The notes under the pieces are model-generated. The model had not been told where the DNA came from. It saw only the letters and a program-made list of their open reading frames with translations, and ran no database searches. DNA of 61,706 bases from NCBI GenBank assembly GCA_021014945.1, contig MU266482.1, positions 6,597 to 68,302 of the forward strand. Direction: 5' to 3'. Each line of letters starts with the position of its first letter. Positions within the stretch are counted from its first letter, which is position 1. Made by a program: the position numbers and the translations under genes. Shown here piece by piece: positions 49,101 to 60,571 of the stretch. The DNA comes from Leucogyrophana mollusca. Taxonomy: Eukaryota > Basidiomycota > Agaricomycetes > Boletales.

Positions 49101-52100
49101 GTCTCCAGGACTAAGTGAGGTCGATCGCGAGAATGGCATGTAGAAAATGCGTCGGTTGGTCAAGCCGCTCAAGCGCTCCGCAAGCAGCTGAATCATCTGA
49201 GGGGCCAACGATTTCAGCACAATTATGCGAACTAGTCTCTTTCCGTCTGCGAGTGCTGATGCAGCTATCGGCACTATCACGGATGACTTTCCTTCTCCCA
49301 TGTTGAGCTGGAGTGTGGTATTATGCCCTGATCGAGGGGAAATCATCTCGTGGGCAACACCGGCTTGCGTGGGTCGTACGAGGAAATTATTCTCTATCTG
49401 TCCTTCAGGGTCAATAATGGCTCTATAGCGGCTCTTCGGAGGTGGTCTTTACCTGAATCAGAAGCCAGTCTGGATATGTCTCGGCGTCCCACCCCTCGCA
49501 TCCCATGTTCTTCATTTCTTTGGAGAAATCTTCGGAACTTTGGCTAAGGGCAAACAATAACAACCGTCTGGAACGTTGCAGCTGAAGAGTCGTTTCTGCG
49601 AGCGAAATCAATGTTCTTCTCCACCCAGGGCCCAAATTGGTCTTCGAGACAGACGCCAATGACCCCAACAGAAATTTGACAGAATTGCGAGGCCACTGCC
49701 CCGAGTTGCATAAAGCTTCTTCGGCCGGGTTACTGGGCAATAGAGAATGGGATATGCTCCCGACGACCTCCAAAAACAGAGTTTTCAATCGTTGGTAGTG
49801 GCTCCAAATCTCGTTTACCAAGGGTACGGGACCTGCGATGACCTCAGTCTCTTCGTTCGCGAGACATTCCATGCTTTGGCCCAAATCCCTCCCATAAATC
49901 CGGCGAAACTCGCTCCCACCACAGTGTTGAAATTCCCGGATAAGAGACCGCAACTCCTCTGTGACACCCGAACTACCCGTGCCCATCAAAGAGAGGGATC
50001 CACTCAGCGGTGTGGTAGCGGCAATTGTTGGGACAGCTCGTCGGAACAGTTGATCGCTGCCGATTGTCGCAGGTGGCGAGGAGGGAGTTACCTGGGAAGT
50101 GGTAAATGTGTAACAAGACCCGTTGGGAGATGGGTGGGATAGGCGAGCCTCGTCAAGAATGCCTTGCACGTGTCGAATATGCTCCCTCAACATGTGATTG
50201 CGGTAGCAACTGCTGAACAACTTCGATAGCTTGTCCTTGAGCTCTGTTACGTTGGCAAAGTTGGAGGAATTCAACTCCGAAGGTGATCGCAGCTGTTCGC
50301 ATGGCCAGGCTCGAAGAAGACCCTCTACGACGCTGCGCTTCACTAAGTTGCACCTATCTTCATATGCAGAGAAGCGGCGTCGTTGCAAACATGGCTCGCT
50401 TTCTCCAAAATAAGCAGCCAGGGACGCTTCAGGAGTCTCCCAAAACGGCTTGATGTGAGAAGACATGTATTGGCGTAAGGTATCCTCATCAGGCTTGAAG
50501 CCATCCGAGAGATCATAAGAAGGAGGGAAATTAGGGGGAGGGAAAGCACGAAATCCAGGTACCGTTGCAAAAGCCAATAAGTCGGAGACCAAATTTGTCG
50601 TTTTGATGTCTGGAGAATCGTACCCCACGGCCGAGAGTGTGAACGCAAGTTGATAGCGATGATTGTCTCTTGATGCTGTGCGACATCGATTGTAGGCAGA
50701 TATCCAGATTGATTTCAGAGAGGGCTTCAACCAATCACGGCTATATTGCAGCGTCACTCCTTCACGCACCCCCTCCAAGAGCTGCAAACTGTTTAGGGTG
50801 TCGAGGAGTCGGGGGCTTGTTTGCAGCCTCGAAGACCATTGATGGACCATAACAGCGATATCGTGAGCCTGCGTTTCACCTGCAGTCGTGTTGTGAAGTA
50901 AATCTCTGGATATGTACTCTGTGTCCTGGCGGCCTGGCGGAAGTGGCCCGGCAAATTCTTCGGGATAAAGAAGGACACTTCGAAGTGAGGCACGCGCCAT
51001 TAAGTGAGGATCGCGTGCAGAAAGAGGCTTCGCCCGTGATATACCTTTCTCATAGAACATTTGAAGTCGGTCTGCGTATTCAAGGATCGACATCGCTGCC
51101 GCGTGGAATCCATGGTGTTGGGCTGCGGGTGTTAGGCACTGCCACTCCACTTGCTGCATGCTTCGAAGGTGTGAAGGGTAAAATGTGCGAGACACGGTCA
51201 AAGACGCAATTCGGTGCAGAAGGTCTGCATCACCCTCTCCAAGACGCATAAACGACAGGCAGCTAGCCGAGCGCAAGCAAGACAACGCCTCTTCTGTGCC
51301 GGTTCGACCAGTCAACGGATCGGGCATGCATGATCCCGTCAAAGCATGTAGGTAAACTTTGTAAAGCTGGCTTGCCATGCTGATGTTCCCGGAGAGACAG
51401 CCTAGATCGGAGTCGATTTTATAAAGGTGGTATGATACTCGGCGTTGAGAGTGTGTATCGATTCGAACGAGGACATGATGACCCTGCGGTAGGCATGATA
51501 CGTCGCCCCGAGGGATGAGTACACGCCGTGGAAGAAGCTGCCTTTCTGGTGCTGCATTCTTGGGGCGCAGGACGAGCTGGTTTTGGAGTCCAAACATGAC
51601 TCCTGTGGACTGATTTTCATCAATTACCATGTCGCCAAGGTCATGGGACTGTAGTTCTCCTTCGTTGTTCGCGAAGAACGAAAGTCTGAAACGAGGGATG
51701 TCGACTGCCAGCGAGAACCCAGATATACCCGACTTCCATGTAACGATCAGATGTTCTTTGGCTTCAATGGGCCGCAGTCGCCCGGATATCATCTTGAAAG
51801 TACGACTTCGAACGTCAACCAACGTGGCCTTTCCTCTTCTCATACTTGATACCAGAGTGTCCGAAAAGGACATCCGCCAGTTATCGGACGATGGACTCCA
51901 CATCCTCTCCACTGGACGAACCTCGATCTCGCGGGTAGCCAAATCTAGCCAATGAACACGATCTTCCACGAGTGGTTTAGGCAAATCGTTACCCAGTTTT
52001 CCCCGAGGAACAACCTCTAAGGGAGATTCACAGCCACGGGTAACCTGGATGATAAGATCACCGTCATCTTGCAGACGAAAGTACACCTGCACTATATAAG

Positions 52101-55100
52101 CACGCATACGGTGAAGATAAGGAAAAAAATTCCAACCCGGTAATCGCAAACTCGACCACGTGTTGCGTAATCCATGCCAGGCAGATCTCCGGGAACAACG
52201 TCGAGCACTTTCTGCGGAGGAAAGATTCAACGCGAGCTGAAGCTCCACTGGGGATATATACTTACATCACCAAAGATTTGGAGATACGTCGAGTGACGGA
52301 CAATCTCGGCGGGTAATTTCCCCACCGGTCTTCCATCTATAAGTAGCCTGCCATCCAGAACGTTGAAATGAATGTGCTGCGGCTTTTTATCACCTTCTGA
52401 CGCAGTTGACGAAGTGAGCCACCGCGAGTTAGGATCCTCCGCGCGTTGCCAAGTCGCCCACGGACGGTAATCGGGCCATATGCTCTTCACTGCTTCATCA
52501 AGCCCCTGACGGCAGGCTCGGATGCGCGAATAAAGCCAAGACTCTAACACATGTGCCATGCGGCGGTCACGTTCCAGGAGGAACTTCGACGCAACCGGTA
52601 GGGCACTAAGGCGCGGAGGAGTGTTGTCATGGATGATAATGGCGCACTGTGCGAAGATTTTAATGTCCAAGGAGGAGTGAAGAAGGTGTTTAATGTGGGT
52701 GAGCTCAACATCGTACGTGCTTCTGCAAACGGCTGCCATATCGCGAACGATGCCTCGAAGATCCGACTCGCTTTCTCCAGCGCCACTAGCGTCTTCCAGT
52801 TTACGAGACAGTTCAGTGAGCCAGTTGAACGTCTTCGAGCGAGCGGTGTGTAACAGGTCATACGCTCCTTGGATGACGTCCCTATCCTCTGCTGAAGTGA
52901 GGAGACGGCGAGTCAATGCTATAATGCTCTTCATTGACACCATTTCCACCCAGTTGGATTCCACACTGCGTAGCAGCGCTCTAAGTTCATCAAGGATGAC
53001 CTTCCCGAACGCCGCATCCCTCAAATCATCGTGCCATAATCTATTGACACCCTCCAGAGGTCCGACTTGCCACGCAGCTTGCAATAGTAGGCTGTGAACT
53101 TCTTCTTCTCGGAAGCTGAGAATCCTAGCTCGCAACTCCCGAGCAATGTTGAGCCATTGGAGCAAGGGCCCACTGCGCAAGCTACCGAATGCGATGAACT
53201 CGTGGAGGGATAGCTCTGGGTGGCAGTCAGCTTGTGCGGAGATGATATGATTCGATGTGTGGGACGTTCCAGAGACATAGCCCTGCAGTGCTCGGTATCG
53301 TCCCGCTGGGAGTATAAACGTGCAATCCGGTGAGATATCACAGTGCGTAAATGGATTTGCAGCCCATGTTTCACTGTGGCTGTCATAGACCTGGAATCTT
53401 AGTCCGTTGTTGACGCAGATAGTGCTTTCATAGCTGGGGATGGATGTCGATTTATAGTGAGAACGGGCAAATGGCTTGGTCTCTGAAGCCAAGGTGATCC
53501 TTTGTCTGTCGTGGCGAACTCCATAGTTGCTGAGAGCGGCGTATTTCAGTAAAGTCGTGTGTGACTTGGCACGGCTCGGACGCTTCTTATCTGGAGTGCC
53601 GATGTCGACAAGCAAGTCAAAGGTTATGGACCTCCATACATTGAACGTGGCAGGGACTCCCAATTCGAAAGTCACGATTTTGGCTCCCGGAGCGCTCTCC
53701 GGTAATGGCCACTCGTGCACGTCGATGCGCATGTTGGATATTGTTTCCTCTAGCGAGCACTTGTAGCAACTCCGGCTGTGAACCTCGTATCCGCGAAAGT
53801 GAACGAAATAAGTGTGCTGCAGGAGACGTTCCTCAGCAGATAGTTCAGCGTGTTTCGCGTTTTTTTCGCGAAGTTCCGCCAGTTTCGCATCTCTTTCGGC
53901 CCACGCGTCCTTCTCAATGTCATCTTTCAGTCTTTGGAGCTCCGATGATTGATCGAAGAAGCGGATAGCAAACACATTATTGCTGGAGTCATCAGAGAAG
54001 ACCGATCGTCCGGGTTTGGCCAGACGATGCCGTTCCGAGATGTAGAGCTGGAGAGCATCGAGTCGTGCAAGCTGTCCTGCTTTGTGGAGAATGAGAGGGT
54101 CTGGGAATGATACAGGAACCTCGGGCGAATATTCGGCTAGCAATGGAATTTCGTCCACCACCATCCTGTCCACCGCAACCCACAGCTCCAGCAGAGTCAA
54201 AAGCATGATCGAGTAGCTGTTGGGATTGCCCTCGTAGAGCTGGCGTGCTCTTGTGGAGTATTCCATCATACGGCTCTCAATGGCACGACACCAAGTAGCA
54301 GTGTCGTGGCAAAGGCCGCCATCGATGACTTCCGAAACCCAGCTTGAGAGACCGTCCTGGACAGCATGCTCGAAGTCTATCAAGGCGGTCAATCCCTCGG
54401 CCTTGTAAGCTTCTACCAGATAATTCTGATTAACGGAAAGGAAGTCGTTGATAGATCTCTGTCGGGGATGTTCATGAGGTTTGAAGATGGACGGAGCGGT
54501 AGAAGTTTGCCGGGCGTTTATGGCGCGTGTGAGATATTCGCGGCTGTCGACAAGGGAAAGATGAGTGTCCTGATCCACATCGAGCTCGTCTACGTCCCAA
54601 TGAGAGGAAGCCGCCTGCGCATCCCGTACAAACTGCCACCGCTCCTCCAATTTCCGCTTGACTTGGCGCGTGGCGCAAACGACGAGCTCCGACACAAATG
54701 CTGGAACAGATGAACCTAGCTTGAAAAGGCGTCGACTGATCTTTGCCGACATGAAGTGGAGAACACCGTTGCGCAGATCGTGCACTACCGCTCGCTGGGT
54801 GATGGTTGCCATGAAATATGCCATGAAAGCCTTGTACAGGTTACGCCCATCATCCTCTCTCTCAAGAGTAGTTTGCAACGCTACTCTTATCAGCAGCCAG
54901 AGCGAAGACCGCCTCCAAGGCAGCCTGGCATCGTTCCAGCAAACGTCGTCGTTAATGCGCTTCCGGATACGAGGAACTTCGGCAACCTGGCCAAGTCCAC
55001 GCAGAATACCAGTGAGGAGCTGGGTAATATAACGAGGATGGGCAGTGTCTCTTTCTTCGACAACAGTCGAGCCGGCCTTGGTGGTGCTAGCGGCAGAGTC

Positions 55101-55684
55101 TAAGATATCCTGATTCATGTGATATAGGAAGTTGGCAAGCTCGGCGCGGAAATTAGGGTCGTCAACAACCTCGTGAGCGACGGCGATAGCAGGTCCAGGA
55201 TACGAACACAGCAGTTTGCCAACAGTGCCCATAACGGCAGCGGCGGTGGGGGAGACTTCGAAAGATTCGAAGATTGTTTCGTCGTCGAACCTCCTGACAA
55301 TCAAACCCGCATTTTGGGCACGGATGAGAAAAGCGAGAACACCTGCCCCAAAGGTCAGCGGCCGAGATACGAACAATCTTAATTACCCTCACCTCCAGAC
55401 TTCATCGTCTCCAATTGCGACTCGACCGTTGTCGGTGATAAAGATTGATACTTCATCGTGTCACGGAGCTTTGTAAGCATCCCCACTATGCGCTCCCAAT
55501 GCAACTTCTTATCGCTCCCTGAATGTTCTTTGAATTTTTTGGCAATATCTAGAGTCATGGACGCGAGCGCCAGATCGTTGCACATGGTGTGGTCATCTTG
55601 CTGCGGTAACTTGAGCGGACAAAAGACGTGGTTTATAATGTATTTCAAGGACGGGTCCTCTTGAGATCCGTTTGTGGCAGCCAT
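46146..55684 (-). CDS. Giant DUF6606/DUF3638/DUF3645 P-loop protein, copy B
   Basis: It has the same exon layout as copy A; exon 1 is 55,684-55,393 (292 nt in both) and exon 2 is 55,342-52,266. The predicted length is about 3,090 residues. YIINHVFCPLKLPQQDD at the start, LNMGEGKSSVIVP, LDESDEIL, VPYRAKD and LSYYYGGL are all kept, as are the splice sites. Small indels against copy A are all multiples of three within exons (6 residues missing in exon 2, one extra in exon 4, one missing in the last exon). No stop or frameshift was found, so this copy looks functional. It is transcribed towards the centre of the duplication, like copy A. The same limits apply to any functional claim: the domain family is recognised, the biochemical activity is not. 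Confidence 0.9.
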
Positions 55685-56058
55685 AGCAAAGAAATCGAAT
55701 GAGATGCTATTCTTCTGTTTGTCTGCACGGGGGTTGGTAGCGATCGATTGTTACATAGGTGAGCGACTTGGAGCTTTTAAATACGGTGAAAGGCGCTTAC
55801 CACCTAGCCTCGAGGTTCCCCTATCTGCTTCGCAGATTGATCTGCGGTTAGTAGTTTGGGGACACTGGACCAACAGGTGTCTACATACCCATACCAACAT
55901 CATGATGCAGCTTCAGAGCGTCTATTCCGAGCGCGTGTGGTCACCCAACTGTCTTCACAAAAGGCCTACCACCAAAACTCCAGGCCAAAAAAACGAAGTC
56001 AGGTCGGTTCAGCATAAGCATAGAGTCCCGACTTGTCGCCATTCACTGGCGTTGGCGG

Positions 56059-56216
56059 TCAAATGTACTCTCCCCAGCGACTGGAGAATGGGCGCTCAGC
56101 TTCCCTAGACCCTAGATATGAACCAGTAGTATGAACACGTGTACTCACCGCAGTATCACGGACGCCCACAGCCGCAGTATCGACAGGATCCATGGCTCGT
56201 CATTGGGTAATGCCAT
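56059..56216 (-). CDS. Possible conserved small ORF upstream of giant gene B
   Basis: Counterpart of 12,962-13,119. It begins MALPNDEPWILSILRLWA, uses the same GTGAGT donor and can be spliced to the same frame and stop. Most differences from the left copy are single substitutions. The evidence for translation is only the preserved frame in two copies. Confidence 0.25.
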
Positions 56217-56805
56217 TTTCGTGTATAGATAAGTATCCGTTCTCAAGGTAGACCCGAATCAAATTCATGGACCCAGAAAGAGTGCGAAAGCTTGAGTTGG
56301 GCGCTTCAACAAGTGCGGGTGGCGGTCAGGGACCACTGTGGCGCTACGAGTGTAGCGCTAAGGATTTTCAAGTTCAATACCCTGCGACGAGGCCACTACA
56401 ACACTACTACAACAGATGCGCTCAATTATGGCGCTCGGACATACCAGGGCATGCTACTGGGGACAGCCAAGGCACCATTTGTGCTTTGCTATATAGAATG
56501 AAGACAGTTGTTCGTTCTACAGTCTATAGAGATCTGCCTAAGGAAATTAGTAGTTTGCAGCACTACGTCTGGCTCGGATGAAATTCAATAGAGCGCTAAC
56601 ATTAGCATTGTGCGGGGAAGACCACGGTTCTGGATTCATCGGCGGTGGGTATTCTCAGTCGTCAGTGCCCAATTTACTGCAAAACTCGTGTGAAACACAA
56701 GCGCTGCTGCAGATTGCCGCTTCAGCAGGCCGGTCTCTAATACAATGGGCAATGTGCTCTACGTCAAGTATGATAAATGATCAATTGATCACAGCCAGCT
56801 GACCC

Positions 56806-57276
56806 TTAGCTCGACTCGGCGAAGTTCCGTGAGCCGCAGACTTTGAATGAGCTTGTCTGTTGCAGATCCGGTCCAGCGTTAGAGGAGGCCGTGGTGCCCC
56901 CGAAGTCCTCTTCGAGGTGATAGGAAGATTAGAAGCCAAGCATTGGTGAAATGAAAACATGAAACGTACGGCGTCTGCCCCCGCAATTAACGTCAGAGTA
57001 GAGGTATAGACGTGGCCCCTGGCTTGTTGTAAATGCCCATGAAGCGAGATGGTCGTTCAAGTGAGTTGATTTGTCAAATGGCGTGCACGGTACATGGGCG
57101 CAGGGTGTGTCCCAGTCAATATTTCCCCTGAAAGTATGCGTCGGATTGCCCTTGCAGCCCGGGGTATTCCAGGCTGAAAATGCCCAATCTTTGCCATTGA
57201 GGGAGGGGAGTGTGCAGCTGGCAGCTTCGAGAGCGACAGAGGCGAGGAAACCAATAACAGCGGCTTTGGAAAGCAT
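56806..57276 (-). CDS. Small secreted protein (SSP family, right-flank copy)
   Basis: Two exons (57,276-56,970 and 56,909-56,806) join in frame to 136 residues. A signal peptide (MLSKAAVIGFLASVALEAAS) precedes CTLPSLNGKDWAFSAW, GCKGNPTHTFRGNI, CTPFDKSTHLNDHLASWAF and LYLYSDVNCGG, then after the intron DFGGTTASSNAG and SFKVCGSRN. It is a close relative of the arm copies and shares their upstream block, so gene and promoter were duplicated together. It lies about 0.4 kb outside the right arm and points into it, mirroring the more divergent SSP at 11,797. An upstream in-frame start at 57,312 would only add residues before the signal peptide, so I use 57,276. Confidence 0.75.
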
Positions 57277-58246
57277 GGTCTGGAGCGAGGTCAGTGGATG
57301 AAAACGCGACAAGGGGAGCGAGTACGAACTACGTGGCCGGCGATGAGACTGATTCTGAGGTCAATGTGTCGCAAGGTTTATATAGTTTCTCTGGTGATTC
57401 GCTTGGCCTTTCGTGTTCCAAGCAGCGGCAGAGCATGCGGTCTGCAAGGAACAAGATCATCATGCTAGGACAGGCTAAGACACTCTGTAAGAAACCGAAA
57501 TACAGAAATTTATAATGAAGAAGATGCCAAGAGCCATGAAACCGCATGAAGCCCTATGAAGCCATATGCTCAAGCATATGTTACATCGCAGGGGTGCTTC
57601 AAACAACCTGAGACAACGTCGCTAGAGATGTGTTCCACTATGACACTTGGACGTACCGGGATACGCGTTACTGGGCCCAGCGACCATCATTCCATTTGAC
57701 ATTGTTCAACCCATATGAACATTATTATTCCCGAAGATATCACCACATTTGTACGTTGATGTTCATGCTGCCCGGATAGAGATACTGGACCCAAAAGCTG
57801 CTTGCGGATCGCCTCGATAAATCCCCTTTGTCGTGGTCTGTGGGAGTCTGATTGAGACCTGTAACATGCAAGATGGTGCCATGCGCGGCCGGGATCAGTG
57901 CGGGCGACAGCTCGCACCTGGATGTTTTACTGGGTGTATCTGAAATCTTCAGTTGGTTATCGCATGCCATGGGAGACGAAATCAACAGAGGTAATAATAA
58001 AGACCCGCATTCACTTGAGAGTCGAAGGAAACCGAGATTCCCAAATTTTTACAAAAGGTTCACGCGTTCACGAGGGGTTCATGTTCAAACGTTCAAGTTC
58101 GAAAGGGGAAATGTGACAGCATCGGTTTCGATTAGACTACCATCCAGGCTCGGTCACATTGCAATACTCTGGACCAACTCCGGACACCATAACGCAAACC
58201 ATCGGCAATTTATACGCACGAAGGAGTATAACAGCACAGCAGTACG
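57277..58246. other. Intergenic stretch with SSP promoter block
   Basis: The first 200 bp or so match the upstream regions of the arm SSP genes. A perfect inverted repeat CATATGCT-CA-AGCATATG lies near 57,562. The rest shows no supported gene. Confidence 0.5.
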
Positions 58247-60571
58247 ATGTTTAAGAAACCTCTCGGGAACATCAAAACATCGGGTACATCATGGCATCGT
58301 CCAGGTTGGCGATATATGTAGTATGCTCACATTGACACCACATAGCGCCGCTTCGAAGCTCTGATCGACGCAAGTTGAAACAGCGAGTCTCCCAGACCTT
58401 CTCACTTTCACCAGAGGATGGCGATTTGCTGGTGCCGGATGGGATCATGTCTATCAAGTTCAGCACGCACTTGGATGAACCTGGTGTAAGTGAGTTCACC
58501 GCCGGCATCCAACACGTCTCAATTGCGAATGCGTCATCAAACGATGGATGCAGTCGGACTGACTAATTCCTATGATACTCTAGGTAGCCTATCTCGCCAC
58601 GGATGGTAATCCACTATGGTTCACAATCGGGAAGGGTGCGGACGATTTGATCCCAACAGGTGGGTATTGTGCTCAGCGTGCATGCTGGGCCTGGTCGTTT
58701 CTATCATTTATGCTATGTCTCTTGTCCTGATCGCGCTCCACCACCAGTTTATACGCTGTGGAAAAGGCCTACCCTGCTTCCGTTCCTGTCGACACCATCA
58801 GCTGTCATCCCAGTCCTAGTTGGTGGAGCGGACCTTATGATACCTGGAGGTTAGCCTCATTGCCTCGCAATCGTTCCCTGCTGCTCACGATGCGAGCTCT
58901 GTGGTTTTCAATTCAAGTTGTGCAGCATGCACATTCACTCTCACAATCACAACTCGTGAGCGTCACTGAATACACCCGCGATCACAATAGAGTCGGCCCC
59001 CCTCTCGCGGTTGGAAGGATGGCTGTTGATGGCGCTGTCCTGGCTCAAGAGGGCGCGAAGGGTAAAGCAGTAATTATCCTACACACATGGAAGGATAGCC
59101 TGTTCGAAATGGGCGGGAAGGGTGATCCTCCAGACCCAGCTGCCATTGCTGAGAGTGTAGAGGAGAACCTTGAAGAAGGCGAGCCCCAAACCCCTGGGAA
59201 CGACACTACGGGACAAAACGGGGAGGCGCCAGAGATAACTCCAGCACCCGAGGACACCCCAGTCGAGCCCCCAGAGGCTGCCGGGCAGTTTCTTTCGAAG
59301 GAAGGTGAAATATCTTCTGCGCGTGCAATAACAAATGCTAAAGCACACCTGACACTGACAGAGGTTTCCTCAATCCTTCGCACATCCCTTCTCCAGGCGA
59401 TACGCACGTCCTTGTCTGCACTCCCACCGTCCACATACCCTATTCCAGCTAGTACTTTTTACTCCTCTCATATCCTTCCTTCCCGCCCCGCATACTTCTC
59501 TTCTTCTGCTCCATCGACACCCGTCGACATCAAGCACTCTTCCCATAAATCTCTCACTGCGTTCCTGAAGTCCGCCGAGAAGGATGGTCTCTTAAAGCTC
59601 AAGGAGATGAAGTCCGACGTTCTCGTCCTTGGTGTTGTTCCGAAGCACGCGGATGTTGAGGCACATAGAAGTTATACATCGTTAAAGGATGTAGAAGTCA
59701 AAAACGAAAGGCGGGAGCATCGAGAGGAGGAAGAACGATCGAAAGTAAAGGAGCTCGTAGTGAGAGAACTGTGGAAGCCCCACCAGCAATCGATGAAGTT
59801 CTTCGCCGACGGCGGGTTCGAGTGCGTCATGTCATTAACTCGAGGCGCCACGATCCTCCATCTGACTCTCCATCCCTCATCCACCATCTACTAGCACATC
59901 TGCTTTATACACCCTCCAGGACATTAAGGCCACGATCGGCAAGTACATTGCAGATCACCAGCTCATCAACGCACGAGACCAAGCGTACGTTAATGTCGAT
60001 GACCTCGTGCTCACCGTCATTTCCTCCAAGTCAGACGCACCAGCAAGCACTGAATTCGTCCGGCGAGACGAGTTGATCAAGCGTCTCTCAGAAAAAATGC
60101 AGAACTGGTACGAAATACAAGCCGATGGAAAGGACCCGGTCCTGAAGTTCGTCTTCCGGACTGTCATTCCCGTTTCCCGTTTGTTCTGACATCCAAATCT
60201 TCTGCAGAAAGGGCCAGCTCAAACCTATTTCGGTTGTCGTTAAGATCAGACAAGGACGCAAAGCGAGTACGCTTATCACGAATTTCGAGCCTTTCTTCTT
60301 GGCTGCGGATGAGTTAGCTGAAGCCCTGAGACGTTCGTGTGCTTCTGCCACGTCAGGTACGTGTCATCTTTACCGCTGTATTAGGGAGGAATTGAGCTAA
60401 CGTCTCGCGGTCAATGTCATCCCATCAGTTTCGCCTATGCCAGGCAAGAACGCAGGATTAGAGGTGCTCGTGCAGGGAAAGCAGATCAAGGCCGTTTCAG
60501 AGTTGCTTGTCTCACGAGGAGTGCCGAAGAAATGGATCGAAGCCGCAGATTTGTCGGGTGGGAAGAAGTGA
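58247..60571 (+). CDS. TMA64: Translation initiation factor eIF2D / ligatin
   Basis: eIF2D delivers tRNA to the P site independently of GTP and recycles 40S subunits. Exon 1 (MFKKPLGNIKTS) joins across an intron to APLRSSDRRKLKQRVSQTF, the standard family start. Then follow GDLLVPDGIMSIKFSTHLDEPG, AYLATDGNPLWFTIGKGADD, PPVYTLWKRPTLLPFLST and VIPVLVGGADLMIPG (PUA-type region), SQLVSVTEYTRD, a Glu/Pro-rich linker (about 59,110-59,290), the winged-helix/SWIB-like part (DIKATIGKYIADHQLI) and the C-terminal SUI1 domain (KGQLKPISVVVKIRQGRKAS, ITNFEPFFL). It ends DLSGGKK at the TGA at 60,569-60,571. At least five short introns are needed. It has no relation to the duplication. Confidence 0.88.

Larger units (their letters stand above)
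44564..56364 (-). repeat. Right arm of the large inverted duplication
   Basis: About 11.8 kb, matching 12,828-24,600 in opposite orientation. Gene order and intron positions are the same. In the 632-codon frame that covers most of DUF3638/DUF3645 (19,848-21,746 versus 49,346-47,448) I count about 45 amino-acid differences and no gap. The inner edge is at 44,564 (GTGACGATCCTCATTCC), the outer edge at about 56,364. Confidence 0.93.

Noticed and set aside
12828..56364. The duplication as a single giant transposon with inverted termini
   Set aside because: There is no transposase, recombinase or target duplication at the outer edges, and the centre holds housekeeping genes; segmental duplication is simpler.
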